Assembly (NCBI GenBank): GCA_903813345.2
Contig: CAIIXF020000009.1
Coordinates: 8,302,030-8,366,029 of the forward strand
From: Owenia fusiformis
Lineage: Eukaryota; Annelida; Polychaeta; Sabellida; Oweniidae
Reading direction: 5' to 3'
Length of the DNA stretch: 64,000 nucleotides
The notes below the pieces were generated by a model that was given only the letters and a program-made list of their open reading frames with translations, did no database searches and was not told the origin of the DNA. Each line of letters opens with the position of its first letter. The first letter of the stretch is position 1. Shown here piece after piece: positions 14,801-29,800 of this stretch. Made by a program: the position numbers and the translations under genes.

Positions 14801-17800
14801 TGTGACAATTCATCAACTTGCTAAATTGAATTGTCCTTGGTGAGTTATAGATCAATTTGCGTGGGACTTGACAGGCCATATGGGACTACCTTGGCGTGAT
14901 GTTATAGGGTCGAAAACCGAGAAGTGGTGATCGATATATGGTTAGGGCAATTGTTTTTGTGACCGACTTTCGGAGATTGGTGCTCAACGTATGTAACGAA
15001 TTGTTACTAACCAGGTGGTATAAGGGAGGTAAAGTTTCACATTTTAAGAGACCCTAGGTCTGTACGTGAGCGCGTATATATATCGGATGTCCCAAAAAGT
15101 GTCAAAACAAACGGGTGTCAAAATATTACACGCTCACGTACATATGTTCTCTTTAAAACGTATAACTTAACCACCAACTTAATATCTTGTCGTATTCAAG
15201 CCTTGCTGCAAATGTAACACTCCTGGATGCAAATTCCAAGTAAGGCGCGCTTTTTCTTGATTTAAATAATAATATTAAGAACTAATTATTGTGAGTAACC
15301 CATGGCAATACAGATCTGGATGTCATCAAATATTTATGGCCGATTTCATAATGCAACTTCTAGGTGTCGTCGTGCCTATTGCATCGTGACATTAGGAAAA
15401 TGATCATCTAAAAGTTAATCTGTAAATCATTACATTTTAATTTAAACCCATCATCGCAATTGATCTATTCACTCTAACACTATCCTTGGTCCAAGAGTAG
15501 TTCAATAGCTGCTATAGCAGTAAAACCCGATATTGAAGGACGATCCTTAAACGTATCTGGTATGAATAGTTTTAAGTTCGGCCTTAAAAGTTAAACGCTC
15601 ACGCATGATGATAGTATGAGCTTCGTATTATTATACAATTGGGAGTTTAAGCTTGCATATAAAATCGACATGCCAACCTATACGCATGACCAATCCCCCA
15701 TCCGTTCACATTTTGGTTGTGAAAAGCAGTGTTGTCAAACTTATCAAAATGGTGAACCAAATGGTGTCTTAGGTATATGCATCCATCGCATTTGCAGCGG
15801 CAATATCAAAATTACATTTTCACTTACCGCATTGAAATTAATAAAATGAATTATGGTTCTAAAAAAACTGAATGAAACCACAAAGTTACTTTCACTGAAA
15901 CACGATATCACTCAAAATACATCTCTCGATGTTGTAAATTATTTCTGTCAGTGTAATGCAGTAATTACACTTATTTCAAGTAATTCCCCAAGCGTATGCT
16001 TCTGTAGACCAATTGCATGATACTACCTCGTTTCCCTAGTACCAGCAATTGATTAATAAGCTTCACGTTAAGAGAACGTCTACGTGGACGTGAAGATGGT
16101 CATCCAGGGGTTAGTTCTCCCAATCGTATTATTTACATGTACTTGCCCGATGGAATATAAAGTGAGAATGAAAATGGTTGAAATTGGTTCCCTGGTAAAA
16201 CGATCGAGAATGGAGAGTGATCCCTGGTGGTCATAAAACCACACGTCCATCTACACGTTCTCGTGAAAACGTAACTAATCTTTTATTATTATAGCCGCCA
16301 TTTTTCAGTGGCGAAGCAACACATAAAACGTTGTATTGATTTGAAACCGTTATCTAAGTGCCCTGAGCAATATTTATATTGTTCTTGGAAAAACCGACAC
16401 TTAAAACAATGGCACGATATATCGACGAATCAACAAAAAACCATCAAAAGCACTTGAGAAATTGGATATCCAATATAGACTTTAAGCGTTTTGGTTTTAA
16501 GTTTACACTCCCCGGATACAATATCGAATTTGTCTAAATTTTCAAGCGAGTTATGAAGGGAATCAAAAAATAACTTAAAGCTGTTAACGAACTACGACAT
16601 TCGAGTCAATTATTTTAGTTAAGTAGAGTTAAGTTATGATAGAATAATTCTCTAAAAGCCTACATGTATTTATTTCTCAAATATTTTAATTTTTCCGCCA
16701 TTTTTCAAATAAAAGTTGACATTTTTTTATCAACAAATATTCCACTATACAGTGCAAAATATTTTAATACCATGGCGAAGATTGAACTATAACATAATCA
16801 ATGGTGATCCGCTCGATTACGCTGGTTACCGAAACGGTTCGTTTTGGTAACAAAATGTCGGAACGTCGAAGGTACGATTTTTCTTTTTTCCTTATTTCAC
16901 GCGTTGTAGGCAGCATCCCCACGACATTTTTCCCACAAACGGGTATCATGATTTAGAAAATGCACATGTTTGCAAAAAATAGCTCAGAAGACAACAGAAT
17001 CTTCGATTTAATTCCTCACTTAAGTTACATAAACGGTTTGGGTTAAAAGTGCAGATCTGAACCGTTTTTCGAAACCACTTGGTATAATATTATTACCGCT
17101 TATTCACCCTGAGACTCAAATCAACAATTGTTTTGTGGACTCTTACCCTTTACAATAATTTGATTTCGTCGAAAGGTAACTTCATAAACTTTTTAAATTA
17201 GCCTCATTTGATCAGAATAGGTGGACCAAAATCCAGTTACCCAATCAGAATTTCACTCACAAAATTCTATGCCTTCTTTAAATAATTGGTAAACTTTGCA
17301 ATCGTTCGACTTCGCTTCTCAAAGGAAAGCTTCTTCTTCCTATAACCAGACTCTGCCATCGTGAGATATCACAGCCTTCTCTCAGTTTCCTTCTAGAACT
17401 CTTGTGCATTGCAGTCTGAGTATCAGAATGAGACTCTGCGCGCAGGGTAAATACATTTCACACTCGAACACCACTGAGAATTACATCGATGCCATTAAAA
17501 AGATTACTTTGGCATTAAACAATATACGTATTTGTCTTATTCAGAGGGGTTTGCATGCCTACTAGCTTTTCAAGATCTCAGATTCAAGGGTAGCAGACCG
17601 TCTCCATTGAGGCTTCACGTTCCATTAGGCGCGTAGTGAGTGTACTAAAGTGCTTCTAAATCACTGTCCCGAGTAACATTTATGACACCCGATAAAGTAT
17701 CGGGAATCATTGACTTGATATCAAAACTGACAGCAACCGTCTGTTTACACTGTTCAATCCCACAAGAGAAATATCTACCCTTTTGACTTAGTTTCTTTAA

Positions 17801-20800
17801 AATATAACTTCGCCGTTACTCTTAGAACTAACCGCTGGACACAGGGCAAGAAAATGAGTGCCAATGGTTTGAAATATAAAATTGAGTAGGAAAGAGTGGA
17901 ACTACTTTTTTTAAAGATAACTAAACTAGTTATATCGATAGCACTAAAAGATATAAAGAATTGCAAGGAGTCTAAAAAGAACGAATTTGCTAGAAGTAGA
18001 AATGTTACAAATCACTTTATAAAGGTACTCTTCTCTCCAAAAGTCTGGCAATGCTGACGTCATGTTGGACCAACTTAATTCCCAGAGGAAAAAATAAAAT
18101 TCAAGCATACGTCTAGTAATAGGTAGTCAGGGTTGAATCGGGGAAGTCTATATCAATGTAAAGTAGACATAAGTAGACCAAAGGGGATACATGAACATCT
18201 CCCCCAACTCGTGAAAACAGTTAAAAAGCTCATCATCAACATTGTGTCAATGGAGATTTAGCCCAACATTTTTCAGAAAGACTTGAACATCTTTAGAATC
18301 TGGATAAAGGTAAATAACTGCGCAAATCAAAGCTTTGATAGAAATCTACACCTAGAATTCAAATATGCCATCAAATAGAAGAAACTGGTGGTCTTTGATG
18401 GTCGAAAATGCAGATCTCCTAAAATCGCATTAAAACGAGACTTTAACGAGATTTCAAAGCTATATGAAAAAAGGACCATTGGAGGAGGTGAAATGAAGGT
18501 GTATTGGGAAATGTCGAACAAAAAGTGATTAATTAAAAGTGCATTTCTATCTTTATCGATACATCTAATTCTCAAGGGGGTTTAAAAGGTAAAATGCATG
18601 TCCATTATAAACCAGTGGATTGCTTTAGACATATGAAAAACCTTGATAAATCAAAATGTACAAAGTCATCCCACCCTGCGAAACTAAAGGATGAGCGATT
18701 CTGGTTAATATAAGTAGAGATGATCTAATTAAATCCCAAATTACTTCCGCACACCTTACCGTCTCATTTCGTACTTTGATTAATTTTATGATCTAGAATT
18801 TCTAACTCCTTGCTTCTGTAATAATACAGGGATCAGCAATGCGATTAGCCTGTTACTTACCAAATGAAAAGCTACGATGATAAATGAGGTGAAATCTAAA
18901 GAAAGTCCTTAATTAGAGTCAATGTTATAAAGATCATATGATTCCTTTAACCTATTGAATACGCAGGGTGACAAAAAATTCGACCAAAATGGCTTGAATT
19001 TTTTTTATGATTTATTATTTCCAGCATACTAGAGAAGATATAAGTGATTATTGTTTATTGTTTATTGTATCTTCGTTTCCTGTATCACAGATACGGAGCA
19101 AAAACAAGTGCCACAAATATATATACTGTACCTGTTCGACGTTCATAACCAAACAATTCCTTCATTCATAGCTCGAACTTTTGCAATATGACTTCCAACG
19201 GTTTAATCAAAGAGGGGCAAAGTGTATGTAACTATGGCAATACCTTATTTGATGAAATTATCATTGTGTTAAAAATTGAGCTTAAATTTCATTTTTATTT
19301 TTATTGGATTTTTATTCCAGTTTAAGTTTAACTATGGCAATGTCTATCCACAGCCTATTGCCAATAAATTATATCGACTTTTATACCGATTCATTGGCCG
19401 GCGCCCGACCGATTGCAATATTTTGTTCAAAACTGATTTCAACTTGCTTTAAATTGATCAAACCTTTTTTAAAAATCATGTACAAGTTCTCGGGAGTTCA
19501 CATCTGACTTCTAATTCGAGATTTTACCTTCAATTTTGAACAAAATGATGAATCGGAGCAAATGTAACCGAGGCATAAGGTTTAATTCACCTTATATTAC
19601 TGTGTATATCGATGGAATAATCACTCATGAAGGGAAATACAAATGCTCTTGTAGGCCTGATATAAGACCAGTTAAAGGGAATTACATGCACCAAATCGCC
19701 CGAGATTAGTACACAAGTGTGATGTGTCATTATCCGCCAAACCTACAATAAAGGTAAAGAAAAACAGATTCCAAAGATCACGGAAAAACATTTAGCTATC
19801 AACGTTAATGGACTAATTTTTTAAATTAGAATGTATGACCATCGTGTGACAATTCATCAACTTGCTAAATTGAATTGTCCTTGGTGAGTTATAGATCAAT
19901 TTGCGTGGGACTTGACAGGCCATATGGGACTACCTTGGCGTGATGTTATAGGGTCGAAAACCGAGAAGTGGTGATCGATATATGGTTAGGGCAATTGTTT
20001 TTGTGACCGACTTTCGGAGATTGGTGCTCAACGTATGTAACGAATTGTTACTAACCAGGTGGTATAAGGGAGGTAAAGTTTCACATTTTAAGAGACCCTA
20101 GGTCTGTACGTGAGCGCGTATATATATCGGATGTCCCAAAAAGTGTCAAAACAAACGGGTGTCAAAATATTACACGCTCACGTACATATGTTCTCTTTAA
20201 AACGTATAACTTAACCACCAACTTAATATCTTGTCGTATTCAAGCCTTGCTGCAAATGTAACACTCCTGGATGCAAATTCCAAGTAAGGCGCGCTTTTTC
20301 TTGATTTAAATAATAATATTAAGAACTAATTATTGTGAGTAACCCATGGCAATACAGATCTGGATGTCATCAAATATTTATGGCCGATTTCATAATGCAA
20401 CTTCTAGGTGTCGTCGTGCCTATTGCATCGTGACATTAGGAAAATGATCATCTAAAAGTTAATCTGTAAATCATTACATTTTAATTTAAACCCATCATCG
20501 CAATTGATCTATTCACTCTAACACTATCCTTGGTCCAAGAGTAGTTCAATAGCTGCTATAGCAGTAAAACCCGATATTGAAGGACGATCCTTAAACGTAT
20601 CTGGTATGAATAGTTTTAAGTTCGGCCTTAAAAGTTAAACGCTCACGCATGATGATAGTATGAGCTTCGTATTATTATACAATTGGGAGTTTAAGCTTGC
20701 ATATAAAATCGACATGCCAACCTATACGCATGACCAATCCCCCATCCGTTCACATTTTGGTTGTGAAAAGCAGTGTTGTCAAACTTATCAAAATGGTGAA

Positions 20801-23800
20801 CCAAATGGTGTCTTAGGTATATGCATCCATCGCATTTGCAGCGGCAATATCAAAATTACATTTTCACTTACCGCATTGAAATTAATAAAATGAATTATGG
20901 TTCTAAAAAAACTGAATGAAACCACAAAGTTACTTTCACTGAAACACGATATCACTCAAAATACATCTCTCGATGTTGTAAATTATTTCTGTCAGTGTAA
21001 TGCAGTAATTACACTTATTTCAAGTAATTCCCCAAGCGTATGCTTCTGTAGACCAATTGCATGATACTACCTCGTTTCCCTAGTACCAGCAATTGATTAA
21101 TAAGCTTCACGTTAAGAGAACGTCTACGTGGACGTGAAGATGGTCATCCAGGGGTTAGTTCTCCCAATCGTATTATTTACATGTACTTGCCCGATGGAAT
21201 ATAAAGTGAGAATGAAAATGGTTGAAATTGGTTCCCTGGTAAAACGATCGAGAATGGAGAGTGATCCCTGGTGGTCATAAAACCACACGTCCATCTACAC
21301 GTTCTCGTGAAAACGTAACTAATCTTTCTATTATTATAGCCGCCATTCTTCAGTGGCGAAGCAACACATAAAACGTTGTATTGATTTGAAACCGTTATCT
21401 AAGTGCCCTGAGCAATATTTATATTGTTCTTGGAAAAACCGACACTTAAAACAATGGCACGATATATCGACGAATCAACAAAAAACCATCAAAAGCACTT
21501 GAGAAATTGGATATCCAATATAGACTTTAAGCGTTTTGGTTTTAAGTTTACACTCCCCGGATACAATATCGAATTTGTCTAAATTTTCAAGCGAGTTATG
21601 AAGGGAATCAAAAAATAACTTAAAGCTGTTAACGAACTACGACATTCGAGTCAATTATTTTAGTTAAGGATGTTCCCTGGACGAAGTTGAAAACGATGAA
21701 CACCAACCCCTAATTTTTCTTTTAAAAATGTGAAGTACATAGCATAACTAAGTGTTTCTGTGAGTTTAAGAAAAAGTTAAATATTCAAAAGTGTGTTTTG
21801 GGGTGAAAACCTGATTTTTAACATGGGTTTCAATGAGAAAGTGCCACGCCCACTTTTGTCAAATATTGACACTTTAGAGGCCTCTTGCTCAGAAAAAAGC
21901 ACACTAACATATGGTTTTTAAAGTTTTAAAAGAGAATCCCAGAAAACCATTTTTGAGAAAAAGTTAAATACTATTGAATATTTTCCTATCTGACCAGGGA
22001 ACATCCTTAAGTAGAGTTAAGTTATGATAGAATAATTCTCTAAAAGCCTACATGTATTTATTTCTCAAATATTTTAATTTTTCCGCCATTTTTCAAATAA
22101 AAGTTGACATTTTTTTATCAACAAATATTCCACTATACAGTGCAAAATATTTTAATACCATGGCGAAGATTGAACTATAACATAATCAATGGTGATCCGC
22201 TCGATTACGCTGGTTACCGAAACGGTTCGTTTTGGTAACAAAATGTCGGAACGTCGAAGGTACGATTTTTCTTTTTTCCTTATTTCACGCGTTGTAGGCA
22301 GCATCCCCACGACATTTTTCCCACAAACGGGTATCATGATTTAGAAAATGCACATGTTTGCAAAAAATAGCTCAGAAGACAACAGAATCTTCGATTTAAT
22401 TCCTCACTTAAGTTACATAAACGGTTTGGGTTAAAAGTGCAGATCTGAACCGTTTTTCGAAACCACTTGGTATAATATTATTACCGCTTATTCACCCTGA
22501 GACTCAAATCAACAATTGTTTTGTGGACTCTTACCCTTTACAATAATTTGATTTCGTCGAAAGGTAACTTCATAAACTTTTTAAATTAGCCTCATTTGAT
22601 CAGAATAGGAGGACCAAAATCCAGTTACCCAATCAGAATTTCACTCACAAAATTCTATGCCTTCTTTAAATAATTGGTAAACTTTGCAATCGTTCGACTT
22701 CGCTTCTCAAAGGAAAGCTTCTTCTTCCTATAACCAGACTCTGCCATCGTGAGATATCACAGCCTTCTCTCAGTTTCCTTCTAGAACTCTTGTGCATTGC
22801 AGTCTGAGTATCAGAATGAGACTCTGCGCGCAGGGTAAATACATTTCACACTCGAACACCACTGAGAATTACATCGATGCCATTAAAAAGATTACTTTGG
22901 CATTAAACAATATACGTATTTGTCTTATTCAGAGGGGTTTGCATGCCTACTAGCTTTTCAAGATCTCAGATTCAAGGGTAGCAGACCGTCTCCATTGAGG
23001 CTTCACGTTCCATTAGGCGCGTAGTGAGTGTACTAAAGTGCTTCTAAATCACTGTCCCGAGTAACATTTATGACACCCGATAAAGTATCGGGAATCATTG
23101 ACTTGATATCAAAACTGACAGCAACCGTCTGTTTACACTGTTCAATCCCACAAGAGAAATAACTACCCCTTTTGACTTAGCTTCTTTAAAATATAACTTC
23201 GCCGTTACTTTTAGAACTAACCGCTGGGCTCAGGGTAAGAAAATGAGTCCCGATGGTTTGAAATATAAAATTGAGTAGAAAAGAGTGGAACTACTTTTTT
23301 TAAAGAATAACTAAACTAGTTATATCGATAGCACTAAAAGATATAAAGAATTGCAAGGAGTCTAAAAAGAACGAATTTGCTAGAAGTAGAAATGGTACAA
23401 ATCAATTTATAAATGTACTCTTCTCTCCAAAAGTCTGGCAATGCTGACGTCATGTTGGACCAACTTAATTCCCAGAGGAAAAAATAAAATTCAAGCATAC
23501 GTCTAATAGGTAGTCAGGGTTGAATCGGGGAAGTCTATATCAATGTAAAGTAGACATAAGTAGACCAAAGGGGATACATGAACATCTCCCCCAACTCGTG
23601 AAAGCAGTTAAAAAGCTCATCATAAAGGCACCTGATGTTATCGATGAATGCCAAAATATAACATAAATGGATCATATACTACTCTAGTAAAATAGCTACA
23701 AGTTGAGGGAATGTTATATGGACATATAATGTGCAAACGTAATTTGCTCATCAGAGCCATTTTGTGAATTTGTTCGAGGATATCATGCATCACCACTGCT

Positions 23801-26800
23801 TCATTCGTCCCAAGAGCATTCACCATCAGAGAGAGGGCTCCCCAAGAGGGGGCAGTGAGGTCCCATTTAGTCACATTTTTAGAGGCCAGGTCGCCTTATC
23901 ACATACCCCCTGGGGAGCCCCAGAGAGGTGTTTTATGTCGATTATCATTACAAGATAGAATTCCCCCATTGTATTAAGTTCTGTATATAACTAGAGACTG
24001 AGAGGCATAAAGAGACGAGCCTTTGCTGACATATACGTATACATGTAACAAGGGCGTTACCGTATAGATGTAAGGCCCGGACCATTAGTTAATGAAAACA
24101 CAGAATGAAATCCGTGTTTATCTCACTATTGACACTGGCCAACAAAGGGCGCTTTATCTCGGAGTATGCTTATAGAGTCAAGTTTGGAGTAAAGAATTCT
24201 TGAGAGGACCAATGTAACATTCCATCTCATAACTTGTTAACGGATATATCTCTTGCCCAATGAAACCATTCCCAGCAGATCAGTAGAGTCTTATTTAGCT
24301 TTCCATTACAAGATATTATACCGTGACCACATGAATGTTGGAAGTAAATAATCCCGAGAGAGCTACCACAAAAAACTACCCGTTCCAGAAAATTATTCTG
24401 CTCTAAATAGTCTCAAAAATCACTCCGCCATCTTTAGAAATACGCCAAACTTTGAAATGTTTCCTGATATATTAGTATTTCCATATTGAGAATAAACCTC
24501 GATTTATTTATCAAACACGATAGATGGCGCTGCGCTGGGCCAAAAAAGGAAGGGAGAACAGGCGTTTTTATACAGGAAACCAAAATACCAAGTAGTATTT
24601 TTTCTACCCCGGACTATATTCACAGTTGAGAAGAGATGGAATGAGAATCGGAATACTGATGAAATATTGGAGTTTAGTGCTTCTTAATTTTGATTAAGTT
24701 CCCACGTAAAAAATTGAGTACAAATTATCCCAAACATTTTATGGCATATATTCACATGGGCATAATTTTACAATTTAATTAATTCGATTTCCCATTATAA
24801 ACTAATCCAGGTTGAAAGGAAAATTGCAAAATCGCATTAGAATAAAGAACTTAGATTAGCCCAATTGACCCAGATGTTCCTTCCCATCCGGGAATAACCT
24901 TATTTGATGGAGGCTTCCAATTTGGTATTATACTCTTGATGAGAGTGGTGCTTATGCTGAAAATAATAGGAGTCATCGTCATTAAACTTCATCTTCTCTT
25001 GAAGTATAGTATTAATATGAGAAGTATCCAGTTACACTAGTTTTCCATATTGCATTCCTACAACATTTAAAATATTAATTATACTTACAGGGCCGTCAGA
25101 TGGGGGGGGGGGTGCGATGGGTGCGACCGCACCCCCCTTTGTCACCCCCCAAAATAAATTTGAAAAATATTTTTTTTGTATTTTTTTTCCATTGACTCAT
25201 ACACTTTGAAAGTACCCAGAAAGCACCAAATAGCATCTTAAAATTGTAAAATTTTCTAGGGGTATTGGCCACCCCTCACACCCCCACAAAACAATGGAAA
25301 AGTTCTAAATTTATTTTAGAGTTTTGTCTCAGACACTTTTAAAGTGCCCAGATATCATCAAATAGCTCCTTGATATAGTGTTTCTGGGGGACTTACTCCC
25401 CCTCTTGCATCTTGCACTTGCATAACCCCCCCCCCCCCCCTCCTCTGGCGCCGCCCCCCCCCCCTTGACCCCCCCAAAAAAAAATTGTGATTTTCTCAAA
25501 TTCTTTAATTGACTCATACACTGAAAGTGCCCAGAAAGCACCAAATAGCGTTGTAAAATTGTAAAATTTTCTAGGGGGAGTGGGCCACTCCTCACACCCC
25601 AAACAAAACAATGGAAAAGTTCTGAATTTGTTTTATGTATTGTCTCAGACACTTTTAAATTGCCCAGACATCATCAAATAGCTCCTTGATAAAGTTAATG
25701 ATTCCGGCTGGAAGACTAACACTTACTTGACCACTGGCATCCCCACTCCACCTCCCCCTCTGGCAGCCCCCCCCCTCCCTTAACACCCCCCCCCCAGATT
25801 TTTCAAATTTTTTATTGACTCATACCCTTTGAAAGTGCCCAGAAAGCACCAAATAGCATCTTAAAATTGTAAAATTTTCTTGGGAAATAGGCACTTTTAG
25901 GCACAGATACTTTTAAAGTGCCCAAACTTCATCGAATAGCACCTTGATATTGTAAATTTTGATATGGGGACAAACACTTGCTCCCCCTCTGGCACCCCAG
26001 CCCCACCTCCCCCTCTGGCAAAAAATTGCGATTGTTTTTCAATGTTTTTATTGACTAATACACTTTAAAAGTGCCCAGAAGCACCAAATATCATCTTTGA
26101 ATTGTAAAATTTTCTAGGAGAGTTAGCCACCCCTCACATCCCCCACAAAACAAAAGAAAATATTCTGAATTTCATGTATTGTCTCAGACATTTTTAAGTG
26201 CCCAGACATCATCAAATAGCACCTGGTCAATGTTTCTGGGGGACAACCCCTTGCTCCCCTACTGGCACCCCAACCCACTTCACCCTCTCATCCTCTTTGA
26301 CACCCCCAAAAGAATTTGAAAAAAATTCACATTTTTCTTATTGACTCATAACGCACAGGCGTACCAGATGGTTGCAAATTCGCTCCAAATACAGCCAAAT
26401 TTCAAAATTTTCCCGGGGGAGAACCCCCAGACCCCCATGAATTATCGTTTTTTTTATTCACTCAACTCTTATTCCCGTGGTGGTGGCGTACTACTTAGAA
26501 ACTTACACTTTGAAAGTGCCCAGAAAACACCAAATAGCATCTCAAAACTGTAACATTTTCTAGGGGGAGTGGACCACTCCTCACACCCCCCACAAAACAA
26601 TTGGAACGTTTGGAAGTTGCATGCATTTGTTAATTCCAAACCAATATAGGGAGTAACTGCCCCCCCCCCCCATCCCTCTGTCTTACGCGATTTGATTTAC
26701 GCGGCAAAAAATGACAATTTTATATTCTCTTTAGTAAGCTAAAAACCGCACCCCCCTTGGAGAAAAGTGTCTTACGGGCCTGACTTACAGTACGTCCTGT

Positions 26801-29800
26801 GTGCTTTATTACTTGCTGATTCAACTATTTTACTCTTTTATTTCAATGTTTAATTTGCGGGAAACCGGGTACTGATAATTTTTCGCTCCAGGCAGCCACT
26901 TACATTTTATTTACAGGTTATATAAAGCTCAATGAATTAATCAATTTCCATGATTGCAATATAAATGGCTATTGTGACAGTTAGCTGTTACGTAATTATC
27001 GTAATGATTTTGTAATTCAATAACTCTTTATTTATGGTGTTTATAGGATTGATCGTGTCAAGATCACATTGATGGTTGATGGTATTAAAATGTGTTTGTA
27101 ACCGTTGTCACACCTATGGAGACATACCAGTTGGATTTAAAGCCCCCCCCCCTCATATGGACGAAAACCTGACCGACGTCAACTTTTTGTACAATGACGA
27201 ATGGGACTTGAGTAAAATTCGTTCCCAAATTAGTATATGTACGTTGTCACATTTGGGTGTTCGTATGCGGAAGTATCTTTTCGGAAAAAGCTTTGGTCGG
27301 TTTCGGAAGCATGCGTAAAGTTGCACTTAGGTTTGTAGTGCCGTTTACGTTCCCACATAGCTTGAATTGACAATTAACCCAGCAAGGCTGCGCTTAGTGG
27401 ATTCGTTAAGGCCTAGTTTAATATGAGAGCATCTACATCTATGCATAGCATTGAAATGGAGTAAGATCAGGATTTTCACACGTGAGAATTCATCAAGGCC
27501 ACTAGTGAAGGCCTTACATTTAAATATCACTGTGAGAAGGGCATGTGTGTGATACGGATAATGCACTCGTATTTACATTTCAAATTTCCCGTGTGGGTGA
27601 TACTAATGATACACTTGTATTTGCATTTTTAAAATTCCCGTGTAGGTAAGCATGGCACAAGAACCGAGAGGAGGCCTTACTGGCGAAACCACATCAAGCT
27701 GCATTTCTGCAAGCGACCTTAACAAAACAGTTTTAATTAAATTAAATTGAAGAATATTTTGAACTCAAACTATTTGTTGTCATAAGAGTATCAATATCAA
27801 TAAAGTTCATACTTTATTACAGGGAAATCCAATATGGACCATACCCTACCATCCAGATTATGCTGAGAAAAGTTCACTTTATGCAATGAAGAATCAGGAA
27901 CAGCGATTCATGTATATCACTTTCCAGCATCATTTTATCAATATGAACGACCATTATCATGTTCTGTCTAAATATTTGGAACTATATTCATACGCGTAGG
28001 AACATCCGTAATTAAATAAGTTCCGGTTCCTATTATTCGATTACTCCAAATTAAATTTCTGGAAGCTAAATTCTACGTAAGTGACATACGTGTAGTACTA
28101 GCAACGTCTCATGGGGTTTGGGAGGAAACAGCTGTTTCATCGACTGTAAATGGTAGATGTCGTCATTCTATCCATATTCAAAACTATATACCGATAATAA
28201 ACTCTGGAGCAATGATGATTAAATACAACGTGAATTTCAAGCTATCACGATTCAAACAGTATCATAACGTTTCATTTAGGATAATTGCCATTTCGTGAGT
28301 TCTCAATAGTATTATCACGGTTGTTAAACAGAACCATATGAGCCTAGCCATAGGAAAACCGGTCTTATCACAAAAAAATAGAATTGTGCTACAGAGCCAC
28401 AAATGTGCCCAAGATTAAGAGGAAAATGTACTAAATTCAAATTTGTCTTTTTGGTCTATATCTGCAAAGAAAAAATTGTTAAGACATAAGCCATGGCTCA
28501 TTTGAAAGGTCTCTTTGTGCTTTCTAAGATAAACAAAAAATCAGAATATTGAAAATATCTGTGATAAGACCCCTTTCCTTGTGGCCTGGCTCATATACCG
28601 AATTTTTTCGCAAATGCGGTATATTAAAAAGATAGTGTCCAAGTTTACATAGTAGTATAGGTATTACCATGCGTTATACCCAAGAACCCATATATACATG
28701 AAGTTATACCAATATAGAATAATAAGGGGATGGGAGGATAAATCAAAAGCAAAAATGACTATAATATTTTTCCATTTAACAAATTGATGTTGACGTTTCA
28801 TTGTGTACGCCAAAAACAGTGTCACACGATCGCCATTTACAAATCGCTCGTGCAACATTAATATTAGAACATACTGAAGGCTCCCTCATAACGGATGAAT
28901 CCACTAAACGCAGACTAAAATCCCCCTCACATATTAGCGAATCCACCGAACGCAGCCTTGCGCATGAGGTAAATTTGTCAATATTCTGGCGAATCTTTAG
29001 CGAAACTGCGAAACTGTTGCACAATTTCAAAACATAACGAATGGTAATGTTAGATAACTATTTTTTGCAAATGTTTTACGAAGTGTGACGAATGGCTATT
29101 TCTATTCGCTAAAATGCGTTGGGTCTCGCACAAAAACGTTGATCTCCCCGTCAGCGATTAACAACGCAAACATGCGAACTTAAGCGCAATTGTGCGTATG
29201 TTTCCGAATCTGAACGAAGCTTTGCAAAAAGCTTATAATCAACATATAGAAAAAACTTAAAACCCAAATCGGCCTCTGATGAACTGGTGGACGTTCAGTT
29301 ATTGCTGGAAACCTTCTTGGTGAGCTATAACAGCCACATACTGCAGCATCGGGCGCTTTATATCTTCCATTTTTTTTTTATAATAAATACTCTTTATTTC
29401 TTAAAATCATAGATACATTTTCATTGTTATTCACGGCGTAATCGCCCTGAAAGGGCATTTCTACTGCCGCTTTAAGTGAATTTTAAATACAATATAATAT
29501 AACATTTAGTCAAAGTCAGTATTAGAGTAAGAAAAATATATAATTTAGATACTATCTGTTTTTCTACCTGTCTGTACCCCCGTTGGTGCCCTGAATTTGA
29601 ATTGCTGTTATCAATTATTTAATGAAGTTCAAAACTGCCTTAAAGATTTTGGAATTGTTTTCATTTGTCAGATCTTTGTCGCCAAAAAGTAGGAAATTTG
29701 TCTTATTTTTTAATGTTTTGTATTTAGTAACATCTAAGTTTAGTTCATGTTTAACCACCGCTAGCGCATTTGTTTCTCTCAGAGGGCAGGACAAGAGTTT

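Larger units (their letters stand above)
18238..23623. repeat. 5-kb tandem duplication, unit 2
   Basis: Offset from unit 1 is 5002 bp at the left end, 5044 after a roughly 40-base difference near 18525, and 5388 after the TTAA element insertion at 21668. The right ends of both units stop at the same GTTAAAAAGCTCATCAT string (18236, 23623). Either a real tandem duplication inside intron 1 or two haplotypes joined by assembly. Confidence 0.9.

Noticed and set aside
15616-15849. 77-codon frame, identical at 20660-20893
   Set aside because: Identity is explained by the 5-kb duplication. The peptide has no recognisable motif, no splice context and lies in repeat-rich intron.
25329-25652. Gly-rich frames on the minus strand
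   Set aside because: Produced by poly-C tracts in a tandem array; compositional artefact.
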